Shown piece by piece: positions 15,301 through 25,437 of a DNA stretch of 63,442 bases. The notes under the pieces were generated by a model. It did not search any database. It saw nothing but the letters and a program-made list of their open reading frames with translations, and had not been told where the DNA came from. How positions within the stretch are numbered: the stretch's first letter is position 1; each line of letters begins with the position of its first letter. The stretch is from Paulinella micropora (lineage: Eukaryota > Cercozoa > Imbricatea > Euglyphida): NCBI GenBank assembly GCA_009731375.1, contig BJOX01000246.1:667810-731251 (forward strand), read 5' to 3'. Made by a program: the position numbers and the translations under genes.

Positions 15301-16165
15301 AGCGGTTCAAACTTTCTAATTCAAAAAGGTGGTAAACTCGCTTTTTATTATAAATCAGGAATAACGGCGGGAAGTAATATAACATGGACAGAAGCAATGA
15401 ACATAAGTACAGCAGGATTAATAACGGCGAATGCGGGAATTACATATTCTGGGTTGCTAACGACCACAACTACTAATGGAGCGAAAATAGGAATTCAAGG
15501 ACAAACAGACGGGACGAATGCGAGAGGGATATTTATTTGGGATACTGGAGATTCAGCATGGGGGATTTATATGTCTCAGTCTGGAGCAAATAAATCATTA
15601 AGTGGAGGAACAGCACCAGCAGGAGGAGTAGGCGGAGGATTAACTTCTTATGCTATTAGATTTAGAGTGAATAATTCTTCAACGAGTGGGTTCATATGGG
15701 AGAATAGTTCAAATACTGCTTTAATGTCTTTGAAAGCAAGCGATGGACAATTATGGGTATTGTCTAATCCAATTCAATATTCAGACAGGAGAAAAAAAGA
15801 AGATATAAAGGAATGCTTAGGCTTAGATTTTATTAATAAGTTAAATCCAGTGTGCCATCGTATGATTGATGATTAAAAAAAATGTAGGACTGGCTTAATA
15901 GCACAAGAATTAGAGGACATAGTACTGACAGAAATGGATATGCTAGATTTTGGCGGTTTTATAAAAGAAACAATTATGGTGCGAATTGAAGGATGTGAGT
16001 GTTAATCCAGAAGATGTTAAATGTGTTGATAGTGGTGATGCCGGTTATGGTATAGGTTATTCCGAGTTTATCGCACCGTTAATTAAAGCGGTTCAACAAT
16101 TATCAGAAAAGTTAGTTAATTTAGAAAAGCAAAATAATAATCTAACTAATGATATAACCGATTAA
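12337..16165 (+). pseudogene. S74 tail-fibre-like protein, frameshifted
   Basis: Long repetitive fibre read through frames 12337-13110, 13116-15130, 15139-15876 and the tail to 16165. It carries many copies of a phage-fibre repeat (VVKLTGDQTIGGIKTFSS, LNMGGQSITNVNL) and ends in a Peptidase_S74 intramolecular chaperone (SDRRKKEDIKECLGLDFI, then GLIAQELEDIV, GYGIGYSEFIAPLIKA). In the family the chaperone trimerises the fibre and then cuts itself off before the SD pair. Probable role: host attachment. 13385-15060 is almost identical to E2 45966-47640. Breaks lie near 13112, 15125, 15876 and 15990. Confidence 0.85.
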
Positions 16166-16234
16166 AAAAAACCAATTAGCAGAAATCCGTAATTACAATG
16201 CCCCCTAGATTACACCCTCCCTACACTCATTGAT

Positions 16235-16534
16235 ATGGCAGATGGCGAACTAACACCAGAATTAAAGTCTCGCTGTATAGAAGAAGAATTGAAAAAAGAC
16301 CAAAACATATTAGAACATGAGATTAACGACGAGTGGCAGTGTTGCTGTATGACAAAAAAAACGGATGCGAGATTAATTAAATATTCTGTTCAGATGAGTG
16401 TGTTGATAGGTATAATAATCCTTTGTATTGTTAGATTGAGCGATCCGACGATTAGTTGCGCCAATGCTAACACATTCATATTGTTAATAAGTTCAATGAT
16501 AGGCATAATTTGCCCGTCTCCAAAGATAAATTAA
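16235..16534 (+). CDS. Small two-TM membrane protein
   Basis: 99 aa. The hydrophilic N-terminus (LKSRCIEEELKKDQNILEHE) leads to a CCC cluster and two hydrophobic segments (about residues 52-68, VLIGIIILCIVRL, and 77-94). A diverged homologue sits at the same place after the E2 fibre gene (48826-49146). Probably a virion-membrane or virus-factory protein of the shared fibre cassette; function not known. Confidence 0.7.
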   Translation: MADGELTPELKSRCIEEELKKDQNILEHEINDEWQCCCMTKKTDARLIKYSVQMSVLIGIIILCIVRLSDPTISCANANTFILLISSMIGIICPSPKIN

Positions 16535-16608
16535 AAACCAAAAGCAGATAATCCAAGCATATTGTCATAATGGATTTGACTTTTAAGATGTTTCTGTAAA
16601 TTATCTTT

Positions 16609-17222
16609 TCAAAAAAATTTACCGCATTTGCATTGGATTATGGTTGAACAACGTATTTTAGTTTTTTCAAAAAGATTTTCTCTATTTTGCTCATAATATT
16701 CTTTTTGTTTTTTATTTATGCACTCTTTGTTTCGTTCGTAATGTTCTTTACCTCGTTGTGATACATAATCTTTGTTTTTTTCATACCATTTTTTCTGTGT
16801 TTGTGATACATTCTCTTTGTTTAATTCTATATATTCTTTTCTTTTTTGCATCAAATATTCTTTATTTTCTTCATAATATTCTTTGTTGGTTCTACCTGCT
16901 ATTCTTTCATTAATACATTTGTCTGCTTTTCTAATCCATTCACCTTCTCGCTTTCTTAATTGTTCTACATTTTCACACCGATATTCTTCAATCAATTCAA
17001 TTAGTGGTCATTATATTTCAATATTTCAAAGGAAGAAACATAATCGCATTTACCATTCATCCATCTTTTATAAACAATTTTATGAGAATATAGTCGTTTA
17101 TATAATGGTTGAATAGTTGAACCGATATAGACTTGATCAGTTTGATGTGATCTAAGACTATATATTTTTCCTTGTTTATAGTCTGGCATCCTTTTATATC
17201 GTTTATTCTCGCTATCTTTCAA
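16609..17222 (-). pseudogene. GIY-YIG endonuclease with KEYY repeat tail, frameshifted
   Basis: Frame 17001-17222 holds a GIY-YIG domain start (GKIYSLRSHQTDQVYIGST, then LYKRLYSHK). Frame 16609-16995 completes it (MIEEYRCENVEQLRKREGEW) after a one-base shift near 16998. Behind it come about six helical repeats (KEYYEENKEYLMQKRKEY) and a final C.CG zinc-like motif. GIY-YIG enzymes cut DNA and often act as homing or repair nucleases. It is convergent with the TM gene. Confidence 0.8.
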
Positions 17223-17474
17223 TCATAAATTAACGCATTCATATAAATGTATTTTATGCCAAGAACTATCGCCGGCACAGATTGACGGCAGGGCTTCATC
17301 AAAACTACGACACATATTATTTCCGTTATTTATGAAAACACACTTAAAACCAGATTCTACCCCTTGCTTTATACAATAAGCACACGATTCATTCTTTTTT
17401 TCTGAGTATCGCGAGTAAAAGTCGCAGGCAGTCCGCGAAATAGCCGAGTACACGAATAGCAATATTAATAACAT
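17223..17474 (-). CDS. Secreted cysteine-rich protein
   Basis: 83 aa. Residues 1-14 are hydrophobic (MLLILLFVYSAISRTAC), a probable signal peptide or anchor. The mature part has regularly placed cysteines (ESCAYCIKQGVESGFKC, NMCRSFDEALPSIC). The E2 homologue at 49151-49396 keeps nearly all of them, and the underlying DNA is also very similar. The spacing loosely recalls a PSI-type knot, but I cannot assign the family. It may act at the host surface. Confidence 0.72.
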   Translation of the reverse strand: MLLILLFVYSAISRTACDFYSRYSEKKNESCAYCIKQGVESGFKCVFINNGNNMCRSFDEALPSICAGDSSWHKIHLYECVNL

Positions 17475-17478
17475 ATAT

Positions 17479-17704
17479 TTAACTCCCGCTTTTCCCCTCT
17501 TCTTTAATTATATTATTATAAATTGCTTCTCGTTGCTTATCTGAAAGCGGTAATCTATAAAGCATATTTTTCAGGTTTTCTAAAAATATTAGGATTTCTA
17601 TTCACTAAGTTCTGAGTGATGCGGATTTGGTCAATTTCCTTCCCTAGCCGTTGTAGTTCCTCCAGTTGTTCCTCGTCTTTGCTTTTTTCTTTTTTATTTT
17701 CCAT
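17479..17704 (-). pseudogene. Small charged protein, frameshifted
   Basis: Starts MENKKEKSKDEEQLEELQ at 17704 and, after a shift near 17585, continues LENLKNMLYRLPLSDKQREA to a stop at 17479; about 75 aa. Probably a short coiled coil. It ends four bases before the start of the secreted protein on the same strand. Confidence 0.5.
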
Positions 17705-17727
17705 CCTATATTATAGCAGATAAAAAA

Positions 17728-20471
17728 ATGTGGTTTCTTGAAAAAAAAATGGATTGATTATTACAATGAAGCCAAAGCAGAACATAAAGGTCAGCCCAAG
17801 GAATTTATTACAGCAAAGGCCAATGAACTAAAGTGGGAAGATATAATAAGATGCTATTGATTTTGGTGATGCGCCCGACAATCCAAGCATAGAAAGATTA
17901 AAAGACAGGATTGAAATGCTAAGCGGAAGGTCATCTATATATAACAATATGGACCGAAATACACTAAGGGAACATCTTATGGAAAATAGAGTTAATATAG
18001 AAGAACTTGAAAGAAAAATTAGAAATATGCCATAAACGAACAACGATTAGAAATGATACAATTAGCAAAGACTAATGATAAAGCAAACATTGAAAAAATT
18101 AAAGATTTTATTGATCAAATGAATCGTGATATGAATCAATTGATAACTCACTGGGGATATCCAGAAGGAAAAAGATCCTTACTTGAATCAATGACTCGTA
18201 ATGGGCTAACACATTTATTAAATAAAGGCAGAGGCGAAATAAAAGCAACAGCAAGAAGGGAAAACAAACAATGGCATACTCAGGACGTAAAAGAATGGGA
18301 ACAAAAAATAATAGAGTATAAACAAGAAAACCCTGAGGATGCTTTAATTGAAGCAAAGATAGGCGAAGAATACAAAGCCATCGTGCCAAGTTTAACAGAT
18401 ACACCAAGAGATACTGCAAGATTTGTATATGCAATGCTTAAAAGTATTCAAGAAATAATTATAAGTCCCATACTAAACAAAATACTGAATACTGCTGCAA
18501 GGCTTGGTCGTTATGGGTGTGAGTAGATTGGCATGGAATCGCTTATTAACTATTACTGCTAATCATCCTCAAATTCGTGCCATGACTACTGCGGTGATGG
18601 GAAGACCGGGTGCGGAGTCTTTCAGAAGGGCATTAGAAGCATTAGCAAGAAATGAAGCACCACCAGAGTTGCCTCCACCTAACCCTCGCTTAATTGCAGA
18701 GGGACAACAAAGAATGGGTGATTATGTATTTTGGGATATGTTAAGAAGATTAGGCATACAAGCATCAACAATGGTGGCATGGATTACATTTAAAGGAAGT
18801 GTTGAAACAGCGGGTGCGGTTGCTTTTGGTGCATTTCTAAATCACATATACAGCATATGGACTGCTCAACCAGATGCTGTTATTAAATTGGAAGAAGAAC
18901 GATTTCATACAGATGGAAGTAATTATAATGGCCCTGCTACACGAGTAGAAAGTCGCCTCCAATTAGAAGATAGAACTCGTGGTAAGTTTCCTTGCATTTT
19001 ACCAGCAGACACTTTGGATTTAATTGCTTTTGAACATGATCTATTATATGCTACTGGTGATAAAAAGTCCAAAATTTCGCCGACTAACGATACTTTGAAA
19101 GAATTACTAATATAACAGAGTATTTAACAAGTAATGGATTGGCGAGTGAAGAAGTTGCTAAAACTATTTCTGACAATTACAATTCAATGTTCTCAAAAGC
19201 AGATATATCTAAAATTGCATTACAAGCACAAGGGAGAGCCCGCAGTGGAGTATCATATTTAGATGCGATGAAATTCTGGAAAACTATTAAATTAACACCT
19301 CCAGATGAGAAATACAATGCTTTTATACACAATGTAGATCAAACATTGACTTCTATGATTGGTGTTATGAATAATGTGGGCAGTTTTGATAAAGACACTA
19401 ACTTTATAGTAAATAAAATAGCCAATCCTGCTACATTTAGCAAACAATATGAAACCTTGGTAAATTCGTTTAATCAAATGGTAAAATCTCAAGAAAAAGC
19501 GGATGGTGTGAAAGGATATTCTCTTATCGCACCAGCAAATGAAACTACAATTAATAATTTTATAGAAAAAATAAATACAATGAATAAAAAAATACTTCAG
19601 CAGATATAGAGAAGGAAATCATTGTTGAGGTTCATCCCACACCAAATATTTCGTTTAATCAAACAGAAATGGTAGTAGCACCTATGGATTCAATCGGACT
19701 TGGTAATAACTTGGATATACTTCAAGATAAGACATCCCAAGTGAAGCATTTGAAAGGATTTGTTAATATGCTAAAAAATAAAACTGGAAAGAAAATATCT
19801 TTGACATTGTCAGATTATGACAAACCTATTAGTGGATGGGAAAAGGCCATAAGGCAAGCATTCAACAAAGGGGTTAGTAAGTCAGATATAGCAGAGATAG
19901 ATGACATATTAGATAAGAGAATTTATGAAGAAGTGAGGGGTAAATTGACACCAGGACAAATGAAGCAATTGGAGGATTTAGAATTGAAGGATTCGGAATT
20001 TGAAAAGGCAACACCAACACCAGCACCACAAACTCAACCACCACAAACCATGCCACCACAAGCTCAACCACCACAAACTCAACCACCACAAACTCAACCA
20101 TCACAAACAACACAAGCACCAGCACCACCAAATCCACAAACAGAGTATGACAAATATATTTATAAAAGTGGAGAAAAACAGGGACTCCCATTCTGGGAGG
20201 AGAAAATTAAAGATGAAAAACTAAAAGAAATGATGAAAGAATAAAAAGTTCCGGATGATCCAGATCCAGCAACAAAGCCAAATCAAGCCATGGTTGATAG
20301 TATGAGAAGTATTGACCAAATAAGATTATGGGGAAACCTCCCGCCGATGAAAGAGAAGACTTATTGGCACTTATTCGTTTTCTAATGCCAAGCGACCAAA
20401 ATGGAGGTATCGGCACTTCGCAAACAAATCCACTTATTAAAGGCAACGAACAAGACGCGATCGTGTGCTAG
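17728..20471 (+). pseudogene. Large virion protein with PLA2 motif, frameshifted
   Basis: About 900 aa read through many frames: start MWFLEKK at 17728, then WIDYYNEAKAEHKG, 18053-18526, 18504-19115, 19139-19609, 19669-20244 and a tail to 20471. The 18504-19115 part carries a parvovirus-like phospholipase A2 signature: calcium-loop-like YNGPAT (residues 141-146) and LDLIAFEHDLLYATGD with the His-Asp pair at 178-179. A PPQTQ-rich linker lies at about 20030-20115. In parvoviruses the domain opens endosomal membranes; a similar entry role here is inference. Breaks sit mostly at A-runs, and TAA at 20242 interrupts the tail. Confidence 0.68.
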
Positions 20472-20532
20472 AAACTAAGAATGATTTGAATCACTAGATA
20501 ACACACTTTATAGCAACACAAATAATCACTTT

Positions 20533-20820
20533 ATGTTGAATAAATACAATAGAGCAGTCATTCAGACCAGAATGAACGAAAAAAGAGAGTTTCCAAAAAT
20601 GAAACGAAAACTGACGAGAAACTTTCCCGCTGAAATCCCGCGACAAGTTCAAACTCGTCCTGAAAGAAAAGATTTTAAACCGCTTGTCAATCCTCCAAGT
20701 AATTACGCTTTTGGTAGTCCTTACTCTCCTTATTTCTATAATTACGCTTCACCACCCCAACCCTTTGGCGCTGAATATGATAATTATAGATATAATCCAA
20801 ACTATTTTCAAAACCCATAA
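20533..20820 (+). CDS. Pro/Tyr/Asn-rich small protein
   Basis: 95 aa with a basic N-terminal half (NEKREFPKMKRKLTRNF) and a Tyr/Pro/Asn-rich C-terminal half (FGSPYSPYFYNYASPPQPFG). No family recognised. It lies between the large virion protein and the ATPase, so it is probably a minor virion component. Confidence 0.55.
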   Translation: MLNKYNRAVIQTRMNEKREFPKMKRKLTRNFPAEIPRQVQTRPERKDFKPLVNPPSNYAFGSPYSPYFYNYASPPQPFGAEYDNYRYNPNYFQNP

Positions 20821-20870
20821 TATAGTAAGACACGCCCAGATCTATACATAAAGGATTAATAGCAAACAAG

Positions 20871-21752
20871 TTGCCACGAAAAACACTTTTGAAGCAGAAT
20901 TTAGAGAAAACCAACATAGAAAAAGCACACGAAGAATTTACTATTGAGGGGCCAGTAATAACAGAGTTAAATAGCAAAAAACCGCCCAAATTTAAGAATG
21001 ACTTGGAAATACAACCAATTAAAACACAAAGAGATGGTGTTGAATTGCTTCCTATTCAAAAAGAAGGAATATTGCCAGCAATGGGGACTATGGTTATATG
21101 TGCGAGCACTGGCGGAGGAAAATCAGTTATGATTTGTAATCTACTCGCCAAAAAGAACATGTTGAAAGGTTTTTATGATAGAATAGTAGTCTTTTGCTTA
21201 AGTCCGTGCCCTATTTTGGAAGACACTCTCAAGTTAAAAAAAGAAGACATAATCAAAGAAGATAGACCTGAGTTAATGAGAGAAATATTAACCAAACAAA
21301 AAGAACTGATTAAAACTAAAGGGTTTAAGAAGGCACCAAAAATACTATTGTTATTGGATGATATCGCACAGAGTAAAACTTTCCTCAAATCAGNNNNNNN
21401 NNNTAAAAGTGCTCACTGAGTTGTTTTTCGCTTCAACACATGCTAAAGTGTCAGTCTGGGTAGCAACTCAGAGTTATACACAACTTCCACGAAGAATAAG
21501 AATTAATTGTCATTGGATGATTATTTTTAATGGAGTAAGGAGAAGCGAACTTGACAGACTAGCAGATGAATATGAGAGCCCTTTCTCACTAAAAAAGAAT
21601 TTTACAATATGGTTAAATATGCTACAGCAGAACCTTATTCGTTTCTAGCAATTAACAATACTGCTAGTGATAGAACAACCCAGTTTAGAAAGAATTTCTC
21701 TACTATCTTGCGATTAAATAAGGATAGAGATAATATTATGACGAACTTGTAA
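20871..21752 (+). pseudogene. A32-like packaging ATPase, gapped and frameshifted
   Basis: FtsK/HerA-superfamily DNA-packaging ATPase. Walker A is CASTGGGKS (about residue 80), Walker B is KILLLLDDIAQS, and the downstream motif WVATQSYTQLPRRIR follows the gap. A 10-N scaffold joint (21394-21403) lies just after Walker B. After a shift near 21610 the tail continues TAEPYSFLAINN to a stop at 21752. There is no in-frame ATG near 20871, so the true start is unclear. It differs clearly from the E2 ATPase, which has a different Walker A context. Confidence 0.85.
21394..21403. other. 10-N scaffold joint in E1 ATPase
   Basis: Ten undetermined bases inside the packaging ATPase gene. The protein appears to continue on both sides. 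Confidence 0.95.
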
Positions 21753-21791
21753 AAATTAAATTAAATGTTTTTTTCCGCTATAATATATGAC

Positions 21792-22388
21792 ATGGCGGAA
21801 TCAACTAAATTATACAAAACTTGCTATCAACAAGCAATCGCTATTTGGTATAAACAGAATTCGCAAGGAAAATTCGTAACAATTCGTAAAGGATCGCCCG
21901 AATACTTAGCAATAAGGAAGATAGAAGCGGATATTAAGAGTGGTAAGATAAAAAGTCAATTAAAACCAAAAGTAAGCAAATCAGGAAGTAAGAAAAATCA
22001 ACAACCTATTGCCAGCGGACAGCCAGATCAAGTGCCAGACGAAGCATTGAAAAGAAAAGCACCAGACATAGCATCAGCAAATAATTCATCTCCTGAACCA
22101 AATACAAAACCTGTTGAAATGTCTCCAGCACCTAAGGTTGAACAATCTTTACCAAAATCTGTTAATCCCACTCCTGTTGCCGTGCCGAAACAAACTACCA
22201 CAACACCAGCAAGTAAAATAGAAGCAATAGAAGATGCTTCTAAGGAAACTCCGCCACCAACTAAAAAAATTACTGAAACTAATGACATTGATGTAAATCA
22301 AGCCATAGCCGATTTAATGAAAATGAAAGAAGAAAGAATTACACACAAGAATTTACAAATTATGAAAAAAATAATTCATGCAAATTGA
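21792..22388 (+). CDS. Putative virion protein with Pro/Thr-rich linker
   Basis: 198 aa from MAESTKLYK (21792). The first ~60 residues are compact (YQQAIAIWYKQNSQGKF, GSPEYLAIRKIEADI), followed by a long Pro/Ser/Thr/Lys-rich disordered stretch and a short C-terminal helix (NQAIADLMKMKEERITHK). The start follows the ATPase stop by 39 bp. Position suggests a structural or assembly protein; no family recognised. Confidence 0.6.
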   Translation: MAESTKLYKTCYQQAIAIWYKQNSQGKFVTIRKGSPEYLAIRKIEADIKSGKIKSQLKPKVSKSGSKKNQQPIASGQPDQVPDEALKRKAPDIASANNSSPEPNTKPVEMSPAPKVEQSLPKSVNPTPVAVPKQTTTTPASKIEAIEDASKETPPPTKKITETNDIDVNQAIADLMKMKEERITHKNLQIMKKIIHAN

Positions 22389-22423
22389 TAAAATAATAAT
22401 TATTATTATTATATAATTATTAA

Positions 22424-22807
22424 AAACTCAAGTGTTTCAATTCGTTTGCCAACTGGCTTCATTAATAAAATAAATGAAGCAAACAGACCTGCGAGTGATG
22501 GGTTTCAATTGAATCAGTTTGAATTGTGGAGTAGTCATGGTGCCCCATTAGTTAATCAACCGAATTTGGTGATCTTGTCTCGCATGAGAATAGCACTATT
22601 CAAAACACATTAACAGACATTTCTGATAACAAAGAAAATGCGGATGTTGTTGATTTGGACACTGCTGTTAGCAGTTTGGCTTATTTAAAGAAAGCGGTTC
22701 AGAATGCTGAGGCAAGAGAGTTTCAATTGACTTCACCACAAGATGCGAGACTTGACAATATACAAAATTCAGTTGATGTTATTAAACAATCCGTTTCAAG
22801 TGAATAA
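22424..22807 (+). pseudogene. Broken ORF upstream of MCP
   Basis: Frame one reads SIRLPTGFINKINEANRPAS and ELWSSHGAPLVNQPNL; after a shift near 22570 it reads VVDLDTAVSSLAYLKKAVQ and a helical tail to a stop at 22807. No convincing start codon. Probably one small virion gene of about 125 aa, decayed or misassembled. Confidence 0.45.
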
Positions 22808-22860
22808 TTATTTTTTATTATAGGAACATTTCGAATTTTACTATTCTACAAGCACACAAA

Positions 22861-24276
22861 ATGGAAGGAAAGGATTCTAAAAATACTAAGGAGTTGATGA
22901 CCCTCAACAACCTCAGATATGAGTTGCCAGCAAATCTAGCACTCACTGAACAGGGAAGTATCTTTAAGAAGAACTTCGCCGACCAGCAGACTTACACCAG
23001 TTCGTCGGGGACTGAAATGATTTTTACATTACAAGCAAGTACTGATTTTGTTTATGGAAAAAATTGTTATTTGTCGTTTGATATTATGGCAGAACATCTA
23101 GTAGCCACTGATGGAAAAGATAATGTTGCTTGTGCTCTGGGTTTCCAGAACACCCCCGCAACTGCTATTTTTGAAAGATTTTTGCTAGAAAGCAAGGATG
23201 GAAGCGAACTTGAACGAATTGAAGATTTGAACAAGATGGTGCGAAATATTCTCCCGTGGCATTATCCATTTGATTATCGCAAGCAGGCACAGATAGCCGG
23301 ACAGAGAGAAGAGGTTAAAGTTAATTCTAATGTTACTGACCCTTCAGTTGTTAATTTTGCACTCAATGTCCCCACTGCTGGTAGTGTTGCGACTGGCAAT
23401 TATTTGAGAGTTTGTATTCCTCTTCATTACTTTTCGGGAGTGTTTAATGAGGAAACTCTCATTCCTCCCTCTTTGATTAGTGGTATGAGGCTTCGTTTGA
23501 TATTTGACCCACCACAGGAAGCATTGACTGCTACTGGTGGTGTTCCCACTGTTTTTACTGGCACTGCTCTGACTTACACCATATCAAATCCAGTTGTAAT
23601 GTTGGAAACCTTCTCACTTGCTCCAGCCGTGCAGAGAAATATTTTAGAACAAATGGGAAGCAAGGATGGTCTCCCATACACTTACGAAACATATTACAAT
23701 CAAAAAGCAAATCCAGGAACGTCTGTTGATTTTAATCTTCAAGTAAATAAGGCCGTTACCCGTGCTCAGTGCTTGTATATCGTAACTCAGAATGTGCTTT
23801 CTGATAATGCTAGCATTGATAACTTGGGAACTGCTCAAATGCCTTATAGACAATATCAATGTCGTATTGGTGATTGGTATGCTCCACAGCAGAAAATGGA
23901 AATAGGAGGAAGCACCGATGCACTTGCCTCCGTTCAGCGAGGGTGCGCAGAATTGTATATTAATAATCTCCAAGCGACTATGGGTATTCGTGATGCTTAT
24001 ATGACTTCCTCTGTTTCTCTTGAAGACTTTCGCTATTGGTATTCTGCTGGACTTGCCACTACTGCTACAAACGGAGGATTTGCCACCATTATCCAAACTC
24101 TCAATCAGTCTCCGCATATTGGAGCGTCTGGTCTTGCAGTTAATAATTCGCGAACTGCTGAAGTTACTCTTCGGTATGCTTCTGATTATGGTGCTACAAA
24201 TAAGGCTATCACTGCTTGGTTGAAATATGTCAAAGTCGCATCTATCTACCCTAGTAGATGTGTCGTAAAACAATGA
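22861..24276 (+). CDS. MCP: Major capsid protein (double jelly roll)
   Basis: 471 aa and one of the few intact large genes. PLV-type MCP features: an N-terminal strand-rich region, ERFLLESKDGSELERIEDL, the conserved IPLHYFSGVF followed by LIPPSLISGMRLRLIF at the end of the first jelly roll, and ITAWLKYVKVASIYPSR near the C-terminus. In PLVs, trimers form pseudo-hexameric capsomers. It follows the broken ORF by 53 bp and precedes the penton gene, the usual PLV morphogenesis order. It is clearly different from the E2 MCP. Confidence 0.85.
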   Translation: MEGKDSKNTKELMTLNNLRYELPANLALTEQGSIFKKNFADQQTYTSSSGTEMIFTLQASTDFVYGKNCYLSFDIMAEHLVATDGKDNVACALGFQNTPATAIFERFLLESKDGSELERIEDLNKMVRNILPWHYPFDYRKQAQIAGQREEVKVNSNVTDPSVVNFALNVPTAGSVATGNYLRVCIPLHYFSGVFNEETLIPPSLISGMRLRLIFDPPQEALTATGGVPTVFTGTALTYTISNPVVMLETFSLAPAVQRNILEQMGSKDGLPYTYETYYNQKANPGTSVDFNLQVNKAVTRAQCLYIVTQNVLSDNASIDNLGTAQMPYRQYQCRIGDWYAPQQKMEIGGSTDALASVQRGCAELYINNLQATMGIRDAYMTSSVSLEDFRYWYSAGLATTATNGGFATIIQTLNQSPHIGASGLAVNNSRTAEVTLRYASDYGATNKAITAWLKYVKVASIYPSRCVVKQ

Positions 24277-24371
24277 GCGAGAGTAAGCCTTATTTATTTA
24301 AAATATGTGTAGTTTAAACAAAAAAGATTAAAAAAATAAAAAATAATAATAATATATTTTATAATATAGCG

Positions 24372-25393
24372 ATGTCATTTACGATAAGCAATCTTGAAGA
24401 CGAAAAGCGAACCCGCAAAAATTTCCTCCTTCGTGTCTCCTCAAGTGATAAAACAATGGCCGTTTCGTTGTTGATCTTCCAGCAACTGGTAGGAATATTG
24501 ATATAATCAGTGCTTATGTCGTTAAGAGTATCTCTATTCCAAATGTTTTCCCAAATATACCGAGTTATGCCAACACTCTCACATTAATTAAAACAACTGG
24601 ATCCGCTACAAAAACGGCAATTATAACAGAAAATCAATACGCCATTGATACATTTATTACCGCCCTTCAGTCTGCAATTAATTCAGCAATTACCCCTAAC
24701 TCCGTAGTTATAACTTTGAACTCCGTTAATAAATTGAATTTCGCTTTCACTGGTGATACGTGTGCTTTTGATTACGATAATAGCACGATTAGAGACAAAA
24801 TCGGACTAACTGCCGATATTTCGGCCGCGGCGAGTGCCACGATGCAATCTATCGTGAATCTAATCGGTGAAACGGCCGTTTATATTCATAGTCGCACATT
24901 GAACCAGTCTGGTTTAGTTGAAGCAAATGGTAATTTCTCTGTCGTTGGTAAATGCAATTTAGATAAACCCTATGGAGTCCAATGTTGTTTTGAATCGTCA
25001 AACGATATTGCTGATTATGTGCCATTTAATACAACGAAAAGTTTAAGATCTATTGATATTGTCATTAGAAATGCGAGCGGTGAAGTTTTGGAGGTTCCTT
25101 TGAACTTTGAAGTTTCAATTCTTCTCAAGGCGTATCATGCATTAAAAAAAGAAAATATAAATATAATGTTATTCATACAAAACTTAGATATACTATTCAT
25201 TCTGATAAAAAACATCAACTTACGACGACAACAACAATATAAACAACAAATCCCCTGCGGTGTCAATATTGACCAGTTTTACAAATATGTGAAGACAAAT
25301 CACGCACAACTAACCGAAGAATTAATCAAGGATAAGGACTTTGAATGGTTGAAGAAAACCTCAATAGAGATAGAAAATAAAGTTGATAAATAA
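24372..25393 (+). pseudogene. Penton (single jelly roll) protein, frameshifted
   Basis: Starts MSFTISNLEDEKRTRKNF at 24372, shifts near 24465 into DIISAYVVKSISIPNVF and runs on. Penton-like features include IRDKIGLTADI, LIGETAVYIHSRTLNQSGL and DIVIRNASGEVLEVPLNFEV. The part after about 25143 (KKENINIMLFIQ) looks like a different reading tail, perhaps a second small ORF fused by a shift. Probable fivefold-vertex protein, next to MCP as in other PLVs. Role assigned by position and fold-like pattern. Confidence 0.65.
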
Positions 25394-25437
25394 GCATAAA
25401 TAAAGTATTTTTTTGTTTTATAAGCCTTCCTGTGTGT

